From: an uncultured bacterium
Lineage (GTDB): Bacteria; Verrucomicrobiota; Kiritimatiellia; CAIKKV01; CAIJXV01
Length of the DNA stretch: 52,851 nt
Direction of reading: 5' to 3'
NCBI GenBank assembly: GCA_903824675.1
Contig: CAIJXV010000002.1
Location: 1-52,851 of the forward strand
The notes under the pieces were generated by a model that ran no database searches, was not told where the DNA came from, and worked only from the letters and a program-made list of their open reading frames with translations. Shown here in pieces: positions 24,969-33,105 of this stretch. The stretch's first letter is position 1. Every line of letters begins with the position of its first letter. The translations under genes were made by a program, and so were the position numbers.

Positions 24969-26099
24969 TTATTCCGTACCCGACGAGCCCCCCAAGGGCT
25001 TGACCCGCACGAACCTACGCCCAGGTGCTTGTCGGACCAGTCGTTTCATCTCCAACATTAAAAGAATCGAACTGACCTGTGCCGCACCGAGTCCGACTTG
25101 CCGGACCAACTCATCGGGATCGGCCTCGCCGCTCTCATCGAAGGCATCCAGTACCCGGCGTTCCTCTTCCGATAATCGAGGGCTTACTCCAGGGCCTCCT
25201 CGACCCATCCCGCCAGCAACCCGGGGCAACAGCTGTTCGAACTCGACCAGGATGTCCTCGACCGACTCCACCAGTTGCGCCCCACTGCGAATCAGGGCAT
25301 GGCAACCTTTCGAGGCATCCGAATCGATCCGGCCCGGCACCGCAAAAACCGGCTTGCCTTGATCCAACGCCTGATTCGCCGTGATCATGGCGCCGCTGGT
25401 CAGATTGGCCTCCACCACCACCACGCCCAAAGACATCCCGCTGACGATCCGATTCCTCATCGGAAACGTCGTCCGGTCCGGCTCCCGCCCCATCGAAAAC
25501 TCGCTGATCACCGCACCTTCATCGGCCATTTGGTCTGCCAACGGCTTGTTTTCAGGGGGATAGAGACGATCCTGGGCGCCCCCCAATACCGCCACCGTCC
25601 GGCCTTTCGCCTTCAAAGCTCCTTGGTGCGCCGCAGTGTCGATTCCCCGGGCCAATCCACTGACCACGCAAAAACCGGCCTGCGCCAGATCAAAGCCCAA
25701 CCGTTCAGCCACCAGCCGGCCGTAGTGCGTGGCCTTCCGGGATCCGACCAACGCCACACTATGTCGATCCCGAGGCAACAACGCGCCGCGGACATAAAGC
25801 GCCAAGGGAGGATCATGCAAGGTCCGCAAGCCCTCCGGATAGTCCGGATCGCCATCCACCACGATCCGAATCCCTGCCTGGCGGGCGGCTTCAATCTCCT
25901 TCGCCGGATCCGTCCGGGACCGTTGATCGACAATTTTGCCGACGATGCTGGACCCCGCCCCGGGAATCGCCAAAAGCTCCCGGGCTGACGCGTTCCAAAT
26001 CGCCGACGCCGACCCCAAGCCCTTGACCAATTCCCGAACCGTTACAGGCCCAACACCCTGCATCATGTTCAAGGCAATCAACGCTTCCCTGTCCGTCAT
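24969..26099 (-). CDS. dprA: DNA processing protein DprA
   Basis: A 376-residue protein. A short helix-hairpin-helix-like N-terminus (ALNMMQGVGPVTVRELVKG, IPGAGSSIVGKIV) is followed by the Rossmann-type DprA core: VALVGSRKATHYGRLVAERLG, VSGLARGIDTAAHQGAL, AVLGGAQDRLYPPENKPL, FPMRNRIVSGMSLGVVVVEA and TANQALDQGKPVFAVPGRIDS. A C-terminal winged-helix region (about 310-365) ends it. DprA loads RecA onto incoming single-stranded DNA in natural transformation. The frame is open to 26270, but GGGGAGGGG precedes the ATG at 26099. It is the first gene of the long minus-strand run. Confidence 0.95.
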   Translation of the reverse strand: MTDREALIALNMMQGVGPVTVRELVKGLGSASAIWNASARELLAIPGAGSSIVGKIVDQRSRTDPAKEIEAARQAGIRIVVDGDPDYPEGLRTLHDPPLALYVRGALLPRDRHSVALVGSRKATHYGRLVAERLGFDLAQAGFCVVSGLARGIDTAAHQGALKAKGRTVAVLGGAQDRLYPPENKPLADQMADEGAVISEFSMGREPDRTTFPMRNRIVSGMSLGVVVVEANLTSGAMITANQALDQGKPVFAVPGRIDSDASKGCHALIRSGAQLVESVEDILVEFEQLLPRVAGGMGRGGPGVSPRLSEEERRVLDAFDESGEADPDELVRQVGLGAAQVSSILLMLEMKRLVRQAPGRRFVRVKPLGGSSGTE

Positions 26100-26359
26100 G
26101 CGCCCCTCCCCTGAATTCCCACCCCTACGCCAACGACGAAGTGAGGTAAGTAACAAATCTGGGGGAACTTGGCAAGCGCGTTGATTAATGTTTGATTTCA
26201 GCAGGCCTAAAAGACAACCTTGAGAACGTTCTACGAGCAGATTCGACAAGACCCCTACCTTCTTTTCCAAAATGATTTATTTTCGTGCCTTAGGCGATTA
26301 TTTATTATAGTAAAGCTCATTGAACCCTAGGGAAATTCGCGCATTATTTAAGGCCGATC

Positions 26360-27796
26360 ATGTCCGAAAACAACAAACCGAATATTCTGTTGATCATGAC
26401 CGACCAACAGCGGGGGGATTGTCTTGGGGTCGCCGGACACCCGGTATTGCTGACCCCCAGCATGGATGCCATCGCCCACAACGGCGTCCGGTTTACCCGC
26501 GCCTATTCGACCTGCCCCTCCTGCATCGCCGCCCGCCGGAGTCTCTTGTCCGGTCAATTCCCCAAAACCCATGGGATGGTCGGGTATCATTCCGGCGTGG
26601 AATGGCAACTCCCCCCCACCCTGCCCCAAGTGCTCCGGGACAACGGGTACCAGACGCTGATGATTGGACGAAGCATGCACCAGTATCCGCAGCGCCGACG
26701 GATGGGGTTCGACCAGTTGATCCAACAGGATGAATACCTCGCCTGGCTCGAAAAAAATGCGCCGTCCGATTCCGGCGGTTGGTTCGGGAGCGGGATCATG
26801 CACAACGACTGGACCGTAAACCCCTGGCCGTTGGCCGAACACCTGCATTTCACCAATTGGACGGTTAACACCGCGCTGGAGGCTTTCGCCCGCCGCGATC
26901 CCTCCTGTCCACTCTTCATGGTGGTGTCCTTTATCGCCCCCCATCCCCCGCTCCAACCGCCAGCCTTTTATATGGATCGCTATCTCCGCACCGGGGGCCC
27001 CGACCCGATCATCGGCGATTGGGAAACTCCGCCCGACCCGAACGGCCAGGCCTGCGACACGGTCTCCCCCAATTCACTCGCCTTGACCGGGGAAGCATTG
27101 CGTTCAGCCCGGGCCGCCTATTACGGCTCCATCAACCATGTTGACGACCAGATCCGGCGCCTGCTCAATCCGATCAACGGCATTCCGCCCCAATTACACG
27201 GGAACACCGTGATTCTTTTCACTGCAGATCATGGCGAGATGCTCGGGGATCATTACCGCTGGCGCAAACAGGTCCCTTATGAAAGTTCCGCCAACATCCC
27301 CCTGTTGATCCAGGCGCCCGCCCGCTTCGGTATTCACCCGGGCCGCCGGGTCGATCAACCGGTCGCGCTGGAAGATATCATGCCCACCCTTCTCGATCTG
27401 GCGGGTTGCGAGATTCCCGCGACGGTCGAAGGCCGAAGTCTGGTCCCCCTCTTGCGGGGCGGAAAACCGGCCTGGCGCGATTACCTCACCATCGAGCATG
27501 CCCCCGAACACCAATCCTTGACCGACGGACGCGAAAAATTCATCTGGCTCGTCGCCGATGGGCGCGAACAATTTTTCGATCTGGTCGCGGACCCCGGCGA
27601 ACGCCACAACCTGATCGCAGACCCCCGGGTAGCCGATCGGGTGACCCTGTGGAGAAACCGACTGATCGCCGAATTAAGCGGTCGCCCGGAAGGTTTTACC
27701 GATGGGCAGCAACTGATTCCCGGCCGACCCTTCTCCGCCCTTTTACCGGGTAGCCCCAACACCTATCGACCCAGCCATATTGATCCCCCTTACTGA
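26360..27796 (+). CDS. Cytosolic-type sulfatase
   Basis: A 478-residue sulfatase of the alkaline-phosphatase superfamily. It starts NILLIMTDQQRGDCLG with the metal Asp residues and carries the maturation site CIAARRSLLSG with Cys55 as the predicted formylglycine residue (CxAxR rather than the common CxPxR). FTADHGEMLGDH holds the second metal site. The middle has HPPLQPP and the C-terminus a QFFDLVADPGERHNL segment typical of the family. There is no signal peptide, unlike many polysaccharide sulfatases. The substrate is unknown; a sulfated sugar is the usual case. No maturase gene is in the window. It is divergent from dprA across a 260-base gap. Confidence 0.92.
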   Translation: MSENNKPNILLIMTDQQRGDCLGVAGHPVLLTPSMDAIAHNGVRFTRAYSTCPSCIAARRSLLSGQFPKTHGMVGYHSGVEWQLPPTLPQVLRDNGYQTLMIGRSMHQYPQRRRMGFDQLIQQDEYLAWLEKNAPSDSGGWFGSGIMHNDWTVNPWPLAEHLHFTNWTVNTALEAFARRDPSCPLFMVVSFIAPHPPLQPPAFYMDRYLRTGGPDPIIGDWETPPDPNGQACDTVSPNSLALTGEALRSARAAYYGSINHVDDQIRRLLNPINGIPPQLHGNTVILFTADHGEMLGDHYRWRKQVPYESSANIPLLIQAPARFGIHPGRRVDQPVALEDIMPTLLDLAGCEIPATVEGRSLVPLLRGGKPAWRDYLTIEHAPEHQSLTDGREKFIWLVADGREQFFDLVADPGERHNLIADPRVADRVTLWRNRLIAELSGRPEGFTDGQQLIPGRPFSALLPGSPNTYRPSHIDPPY

Positions 27797-27901
27797 GAAC
27801 GCACCTCCTCATGAACCGGGCCCTGATCCGCTTCTTTTGTTTGACCCCGCGTCGGCTTGTGCCTAAACTGACGCCCGTTACTTGAGTGAGGATATTTGCG
27901 T

Positions 27902-28633
27902 ATGACCCCTGCCATTGAAATCGACCGCTTATCGGTTTCTTTTCCTTCCCGATCCGGGCCCGATATTGTCGCCCTCGACAATATCTCCTTCAAGGTCGAA
28001 ACCGGCCAGGTTTTCGGCTTTCTGGGCCCTAATGGCGCCGGCAAAACCACCACCCTGCACGTGCTCCTCGGCTTCCTCAACGCCTCGGGGGGAGCCGCCC
28101 GCATTTTTGGGTGCGATGTCCGGGCCTCCATCGCCCGGGAACGAATCGGCTTCCTGCCGGAACACCCCGATGCCTATCGGTTCTTGACCGGCTGGGAATC
28201 GCTTCTCGTCGCCGGCCGACTCTTCCGCCTACCGCACCCGGTCCTGGCCGATCGGATCGAAACAATCCTCGCCCTCATCGGCCTCCCGCTGGATATCGCC
28301 CGCCGCTCCATCGCCACCTATTCCCGCGGTCAACGTCAACGGATCTGCCTCGCCCAAGCCTTGATCAATGAGCCCGACCTCCTGATCCTGGACGAACCTA
28401 CCGGGGGGCTGGATCCCCTCGGCCGCCGGGAGGTCCGCACCCTCATCCAAAACCTCAAAGCCGCGGGTAAAACCGTTTTCTTCTCCTCGCATGAATTATC
28501 CGAGGTCGAACTGGTCTGTGACCATGTCGCCCTGCTCGCCCGGGGCAGAATCGTCGCGCAGGGGGCCATTCGAGACCTTATCCCGCCCGATGAACGGCTT
28601 GAACAATATTTCCTCCGGATGGTGCAATCATGA
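27902..28633 (+). CDS. ABC transporter ATP-binding protein
   Basis: A 243-residue ATPase of the ABC-2 exporter type (CcmA/NatA-like). It has Walker A GPNGAGKTTTLH, Q-loop region GFLPEHPDAYRFLTG, signature TYSRGQRQRICLAQAL (SRGQ instead of SGGQ), Walker B LLILDEPTGGLDP and switch SSHELSEVE. I start at the ATG at 27902 with GAGGA 10 bases upstream; a TTG at 27896 is possible. It overlaps the permease gene by four bases (ATGA). The exported substrate is unknown. Confidence 0.93.
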   Translation: MTPAIEIDRLSVSFPSRSGPDIVALDNISFKVETGQVFGFLGPNGAGKTTTLHVLLGFLNASGGAARIFGCDVRASIARERIGFLPEHPDAYRFLTGWESLLVAGRLFRLPHPVLADRIETILALIGLPLDIARRSIATYSRGQRQRICLAQALINEPDLLILDEPTGGLDPLGRREVRTLIQNLKAAGKTVFFSSHELSEVELVCDHVALLARGRIVAQGAIRDLIPPDERLEQYFLRMVQS

Positions 28634-29418
28634 TTCCCATCCTCACCCTCGCCCGCGTGGTCTGGCTGGAATTGCTCCGACGCAAGGACTTTTATGTCCT
28701 GCTCTGTCTCCTGACCGCCCTTTGCGCCGGTCTGTTGTCGTTGGACATCTTCGGACTGGGCGGCATCGTCGCCTTTATCAAGGATCTCGGGCTATTGGCC
28801 ATCTGGATTCTCGTCTGGATTCTCACCCTTAACCTGAGCGTGCGGCAACTGCCTCGTGAAGAATCGCAGGGAACCATCTTTCCCCTTCTGGCCAAACCCA
28901 TTTCCCGTCTCGAACTGATCATCGGGAAATGGTTGGGATGCTGGTCGGCGGCCGGTTTCGCCACCTTCTGTTTCTATGTCCTTCTCGCCGGGGTGGCCGC
29001 GCTCCAGGGGGGAGCATTCACCCCGCTCGTGCTCGCTCAGGGTTTTATCCTTCACCTGGCCGCTGTCGCCATCCTCGCCGCGCTCGGGATTCTCCTCTCC
29101 ACCCGCCTGAACTCCGATGCGGCCGCAACGCTCGCCTACCTGATCAGCGGCGCCTGCACCCTCGTGATCCCTCAAATTCCCGGCGTTTTAACCACCCTCG
29201 TCGGCCCGAGACGCGATCTGCTCCTCGCCCTTTATTTCGCCACGCCCCATCTGGAACTCTTCGATCTCCGGCGGCGTCTGGTTCATGACTGGGGGCCCCT
29301 GCCCACCCAACCCTTCCTGATCATTCTCATCTATGGCGTCCTCATCACCTTCATCCTGCTGGCCCTCGCCTGGTTGGCTTACCGGCGAAAACGCTTTGTC
29401 CGGGGCGACATCCTATGA
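28630..29418 (+). CDS. ABC-2 type transporter permease
   Basis: A 262-residue protein with about six membrane segments. It shows the NatB/ABC-2 membrane pattern, including an early LPREESQGTIFPLLAKPISR loop typical of ABC-2 permeases where the coupling helix lies, and GKWLGCW. Start and stop are both in ATGA overlaps with its neighbours, so the ATPase, permease and TPR protein form one translational unit. Confidence 0.88.
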   Translation: MIPILTLARVVWLELLRRKDFYVLLCLLTALCAGLLSLDIFGLGGIVAFIKDLGLLAIWILVWILTLNLSVRQLPREESQGTIFPLLAKPISRLELIIGKWLGCWSAAGFATFCFYVLLAGVAALQGGAFTPLVLAQGFILHLAAVAILAALGILLSTRLNSDAAATLAYLISGACTLVIPQIPGVLTTLVGPRRDLLLALYFATPHLELFDLRRRLVHDWGPLPTQPFLIILIYGVLITFILLALAWLAYRRKRFVRGDIL

Positions 29419-30275
29419 ATCGCGGATTTCCCATTCCCGCCCTCATCGGGCTCATCCTGGGCGCATGGATCCTCGTCTTCACGCTGGCTTCCCGCATCTT
29501 CCTGATTCTCCCGCCGGACACCGCCGACCAGGAGTCCCCCCTCTTTCGGATTCTCAACACCGGCCGGGCCGAAATGAGCGCCGATCTCTATCACCGCGCC
29601 GATCTCTATTTCCATAAAGGGGTCGCGTTCACCCGTCCGCCCCCTCTCACCGGCGATCCCTTCCGAAAACTCCTCGACGCCGTCGCACCGGAATCCGTCG
29701 TCCATCTCGGGGGACAAAACATCCGCGAAATCATGCCTTGGTTGCGCTTCACCACCCGCCTGGATCCCCATCATGTCGAAGCTTTTCTCGTCACCGCCTT
29801 CTGGCTTTCTGAAGAGGCCCACCGGCCGGATGTCGCCCACGAGGTGCTGCGCGAGGCGCTTCGCCTGAATCCCGGCGCCTATGCCATCCACCTCGGCCGC
29901 GGTAAACTGTTCCTTCGCCAAAAAAATCCCAAGGCCGCCTTGCAATCCTTTTCCGCTGCCTTGCGGTGTTGGCCCCAATCTCCCATCGCCACGTCGCCCC
30001 AGGATCTCAATTTTGACCGGGCGGAAATCCTCACCTATCGCGCCCTGGTTTTTGAAATATTCAACCATCCCGCCGATGCCATCCGCGACCTCGAAGAGGT
30101 TCTGACCCTGTTCCCGGAACGCCATGAGTTCAGGAACCGAATCGCCGATCTCGCCGCCGGACGCCAAAGCCTTTCCTCCGCCTACCATCTGGCCGACACC
30201 CTCCTGAAAACCCGTCCGCCCGACGATGATCATCCGGATCAGCATGCGGATACCCACGAAGCCCATGACCATTAG
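29415..30275 (+). CDS. Membrane-anchored TPR-like protein of the ABC operon
   Basis: A 286-residue protein with one N-terminal hydrophobic helix (about 6-30). Helical repeats follow, resembling TPR/Sel1 motifs: FRKLLDAVAPESVVHLGG, REALRLNPGAYAIHLGRG, KAALQSFSAALRCWPQ and AIRDLEEVLTLFPERHEF. The tail is His/Asp-rich (PPDDDHPDQHADTHEAHDH) and may bind metal. Translation is coupled to the permease by an ATGA overlap. The TPR part probably faces the periplasm and may assemble with the exporter. No named family was recognised. Confidence 0.75.
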   Translation: MNRGFPIPALIGLILGAWILVFTLASRIFLILPPDTADQESPLFRILNTGRAEMSADLYHRADLYFHKGVAFTRPPPLTGDPFRKLLDAVAPESVVHLGGQNIREIMPWLRFTTRLDPHHVEAFLVTAFWLSEEAHRPDVAHEVLREALRLNPGAYAIHLGRGKLFLRQKNPKAALQSFSAALRCWPQSPIATSPQDLNFDRAEILTYRALVFEIFNHPADAIRDLEEVLTLFPERHEFRNRIADLAAGRQSLSSAYHLADTLLKTRPPDDDHPDQHADTHEAHDH

Positions 30276-30343
30276 CCGGCGTTGCCGAGTAGACGCGATC
30301 CAGGAATTCCAAGGGCCCACCTCCCCCTCGCCTTTTTGATTTT

Positions 30344-30366
30344 CAGATAATAAACGTAATTATCTG
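30344..30366. promoter_or_regulatory. Inverted repeat before exeA-like gene
   Basis: CAGATAAT (30344-30351) and ATTATCTG (30359-30366) form a perfect 8-base inverted repeat with a 7-base centre, 36 bases before the start codon. The AT-rich, symmetric form suggests a repressor or activator operator rather than a terminator. Confidence 0.4.
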
Positions 30367-30401
30367 GACTTCCGGCGATTTCTTCAGCAATAATACCCGC
30401 C

Positions 30402-31217
30402 ATGTACCGGGCTTTTTTCAATCTTGCGGATGCGCCCTTCAACATCACGCCCAACCCTCGCTTCCTGTTGATGACCAAACATCACCGCGAAGCTTACAAC
30501 GCCCTCATTTTTGGCATCCAACAGCGGAAAGGTTTTATCCAGCTCACCGGCGAAGTCGGCTCCGGGAAAACCACCCTTTGCCGGGCCGTGCTGGATTATC
30601 TCGGCAAAAGTGTGGATACCGCCTTGATTCTCAATCCCACCCTGACCGAAACCCAGTTATTGCGCGCCATCCTCCACGATTTCGGCATCGAGGCGAAGGG
30701 ACGAGACCGCTTGGCTTATATCGAAAAACTTAACGAGTTCCTTTTACAGAGGACCAGCGAAGGCATGAATGTCGCCCTCCTGATCGATGAGGCCCAGAAT
30801 CTATCACCTCAGGTCATGGAACAGGTCCGCCTGCTCTCCAATCTTGAAACCGACAGCCATAAACTGATCCAGATCGTCCTTGCCGGCCAGCCTGAATTGG
30901 ACCAGCGACTCTCCAGTCCTGAACTGCGCCAACTTCGCCAGAGGATCACGGTTCGGTACCACCTGCCCGCATTGACCGAAAGCGAATCGACGGCCTATAT
31001 TTCCCACCGCTTGAAAACCGCCGGCGCCGACGAAACCATGGTCCAGTTTGCCGACAAGGCCGTCGAAGCTGTTTTCAAGTATAGCCGCGGCATTCCCCGG
31101 ATGATCAATGCCGTCTGCGACAGTGCCTTGATGGCCGCCTATGTGGCCAACACCCGAATTATCGACATTCATTGCGTCCGACGGGCCATCCAACACCTCG
31201 AAGGAAAATCATCATGA
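30402..31217 (+). CDS. ExeA/MshM-like AAA ATPase
   Basis: A 271-residue ATPase. The N-terminus MYRAFFNLADAPFNITPNPR is characteristic of ExeA. It has Walker A GEVGSGKTTL, Walker B LLIDEAQNL, a sensor region IVLAGQPELDQRL and a C-terminal helical lid (SRGIPRMINAVCD). In Aeromonas, ExeA with ExeB (GspB) helps the type II secretion secretin cross peptidoglycan. This protein is shorter and lacks the C-terminal peptidoglycan-binding part of ExeA. It is coupled by ATGA overlap to the GspB-like gene. No other secretion genes are in the window. Confidence 0.9.
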   Translation: MYRAFFNLADAPFNITPNPRFLLMTKHHREAYNALIFGIQQRKGFIQLTGEVGSGKTTLCRAVLDYLGKSVDTALILNPTLTETQLLRAILHDFGIEAKGRDRLAYIEKLNEFLLQRTSEGMNVALLIDEAQNLSPQVMEQVRLLSNLETDSHKLIQIVLAGQPELDQRLSSPELRQLRQRITVRYHLPALTESESTAYISHRLKTAGADETMVQFADKAVEAVFKYSRGIPRMINAVCDSALMAAYVANTRIIDIHCVRRAIQHLEGKSS

Positions 31218-31999
31218 GCCTGATTGAAGAAGCCCTAAAAAAACAACAGGAAGAATTCGGCAACTCCGCATCACCCCATATCGCCTCGCCTCAGGGGGAT
31301 AAGATCCCGCCCACCCTCAAAAAAACTGAAGCCCCTCCCACCGCTCCGTCCCTCACCCCTCCCCCCCTCCCCGTTGCCCCCGCCAAATCTTCCTCCAAAA
31401 CCCTGCTTCCGGTGATTATTCTCATCTCGGTTTGCGTCGTCCTGCTGGTTGTCACTTTCTGGTTGATCTCAGCCGGTTTTCTTAAAATGTTCATGGCACC
31501 CAAAGTCCCCAGCAAGGCCCCCGTCATCGCGACTGCGCCGGCAAAAACACCGGAACAGCAGCCCCCCACGCCCATTGGAGTTGCCATTCCCGCTCCTGCC
31601 GTCATGGGGACACCCCCCGCAGCCCTTTCGATCCCCAAGGCGCTTCCCTTGGCCCCTGAGCCCCCCCCCCCGTTAGTCGGCAGCCCCGCCACGTCAACGG
31701 TCGTCCCCTCTCAGCCCCCTGTCCCCCAAAAGGCCGTCGTCGTCCTCGATGAGGAAGGACAACCGCCCACCGGGCGAACCGTCACGCCATTACCCAGTAA
31801 GAAAATCACAGTCTGGCCGGAAATGACTATCACCGGAATTATCGGCGCAGATCTCGCCAATGGAGCGGCCTTGATTAACGGTCAACTGATCAGCGTCGGG
31901 GAGTCATATCAGGGGGTCAAAATTCTATCCATCAGCCGTAACAGCATTAAGGCCGTGTACGATGGGGAAACCCGGACCTTGAAAGTGGGCGGAAAATAA
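31214..31999 (+). CDS. GspB/ExeB-like type II secretion accessory protein
   Basis: A 261-residue protein. MSLIEEALKKQQEEFG is the conserved GspB start. One transmembrane helix (about 60-85, LLPVIILISVCVVLLVVTF) is followed by a Pro/Ala-rich periplasmic linker (about 90-195) and a C-terminal T2SSB-like domain (about 200-261): TITGIIGADLANGAALING, VGESYQGVKILSI and RNSIKAVYDGETRTL. It pairs with the ATPase ExeA to guide secretin assembly. The start is ATG 31214 in an ATGA overlap; the frame extends upstream into exeA but that is not coding. Confidence 0.85.
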   Translation: MSLIEEALKKQQEEFGNSASPHIASPQGDKIPPTLKKTEAPPTAPSLTPPPLPVAPAKSSSKTLLPVIILISVCVVLLVVTFWLISAGFLKMFMAPKVPSKAPVIATAPAKTPEQQPPTPIGVAIPAPAVMGTPPAALSIPKALPLAPEPPPPLVGSPATSTVVPSQPPVPQKAVVVLDEEGQPPTGRTVTPLPSKKITVWPEMTITGIIGADLANGAALINGQLISVGESYQGVKILSISRNSIKAVYDGETRTLKVGGK

Positions 32000-32019
32000 T
32001 TTGATTTCGTCCCGCGAAA

Positions 32020-32928
32020 TCACGCTGGCTTGGCTGCCGCTCCCTCTTTACCCTTGTCTTTGATCTTTCCAATGACCAAATCAAAGTCCCCCGGCATGGC
32101 CACAAAAAAATAACAGGGGCGACTCACCAGAGATTGAACTTCCTGACGTAGCGCCTTGTTATAGGGATTCAAAACCGTCACCAGGGCGTTCGTTCCCATT
32201 AGTTCAAAAACCAATACTCCGCGACGAATACAATAGTCCAGAGGTAGCATCGCTTGCGTGTCCCTCACCAACTCGAACGAACTCAACAAAATCGGTGGGG
32301 TATTGGTTTCGCGGCAGGCAAAGGTGATGACGCTCTCGAGATTCCGGAATCCGCGGTCATTCAATACATGTAAAACCGACACGGTCACTTCCGCAGCACT
32401 CGTCGACACTTCGGTCAAATCCTGAGCCACCTTGGCATATTCTTCCTGGGTCAAAAAATTGGATTGATGAAGGTGCCAGGCAAAGGCCAGTTCATCCGAT
32501 ACCGTCGAAGCCCGCTTAGCCGCCACACTCGCCCGTGAAACGACAGCCCGCTCCGCAGGGGCAACCTCAACCCCCGCCTTGACCGGTATGGGTTCAGCTA
32601 CGGTCCCCAGTGCTGCGCCCATCTCTTCAAACCGCAAAACTGTCGCCTGTGCCGACGCATCCCCCTCACCCACAAACGACTTCAACTTTTCGATGAGCAT
32701 CCCGACGGATTCGGTGTCGCCCTTATCCATCAGCACATTCGCCAGCCGAATCAGATATTCACGCGCCCGGGTGTGATCGCCCACCATCTCGTAGGCATGC
32801 GTCAACGTCGCCAAGGTATCGGAATCGTTCGGAATAGCCGCGAGGATTTGTTCAAAAACGGCAATCGCTTCCCAAGCATCCGACCCGGCATCTGTATTCT
32901 TGTCTTTCGCCTTTTTCGGATCGGCCAT
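32020..32928 (-). CDS. TPR protein with a type II secretion E N-terminal-like domain
   Basis: A 302-residue protein convergent with the GspB-like gene. Residues about 10-110 form helical TPR-like repeats (AWEAIAVFEQILAAIPNDSD, TLATLTHAYEMVGDHTRAREYLIRL). A linker with Val/Ala follows. The C-terminal part (about 150-285) has LPLDYCIRRGVLVFELMG, LVTVLNPYNKALRQEVQSL and PCYFFVAMPGDFDLVIGKI, the pattern of T2SSE_N/MshEN domains that dock GspE or MshE-type ATPases. It lacks the ATPase domain. GAGG before the ATG at 32928 supports the start; the frame extends to 32970. A docking or cyclic-di-nucleotide sensing role is inference. Confidence 0.7.
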   Translation of the reverse strand: MADPKKAKDKNTDAGSDAWEAIAVFEQILAAIPNDSDTLATLTHAYEMVGDHTRAREYLIRLANVLMDKGDTESVGMLIEKLKSFVGEGDASAQATVLRFEEMGAALGTVAEPIPVKAGVEVAPAERAVVSRASVAAKRASTVSDELAFAWHLHQSNFLTQEEYAKVAQDLTEVSTSAAEVTVSVLHVLNDRGFRNLESVITFACRETNTPPILLSSFELVRDTQAMLPLDYCIRRGVLVFELMGTNALVTVLNPYNKALRQEVQSLVSRPCYFFVAMPGDFDLVIGKIKDKGKEGAAAKPA

Positions 32929-32992
32929 AAAATACACCTCGCTAATGGAATCCCCAGTAAAATAATCCAACCCGGCGCAATCTTCAACCTCA

Positions 32993-33013
32993 AATCACCC
33001 TTTCATGGTGATT
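32993..33013. repeat. Inverted repeat upstream of the regulator promoter
   Basis: AATCACC (32993-32999) and GGTGATT (33007-33013) pair perfectly around a 7-base loop, just upstream of the -35 box of the response-regulator gene. It could be an operator or, in the intergenic gap between divergent genes, a shared control site. Confidence 0.4.
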
Positions 33014-33019
33014 AACAAC

Positions 33020-33048
33020 TTTACATTTTTCAATTTTGAGACCATAAT
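33020..33048 (+). promoter_or_regulatory. Sigma-70-like promoter of the response regulator gene
   Basis: TTTACA (33020-33025), a 17-base spacer and CATAAT (33043-33048), both one base from consensus. The start codon is 58 bases downstream, and GGAG precedes it by 11 bases. Confidence 0.6.
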
Positions 33049-33105
33049 GATGTTCACTTTTGAGAAATACTCATTTATCTGTCTTTTTCCGGAGTTAAAT
33101 AAATA

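Noticed and set aside
26223-26232. AGAACGTTCT palindrome between dprA and the sulfatase as an SOS box
   Set aside because: It is a perfect 10-base palindrome but does not match the LexA patterns I know, and it is not close to either start.
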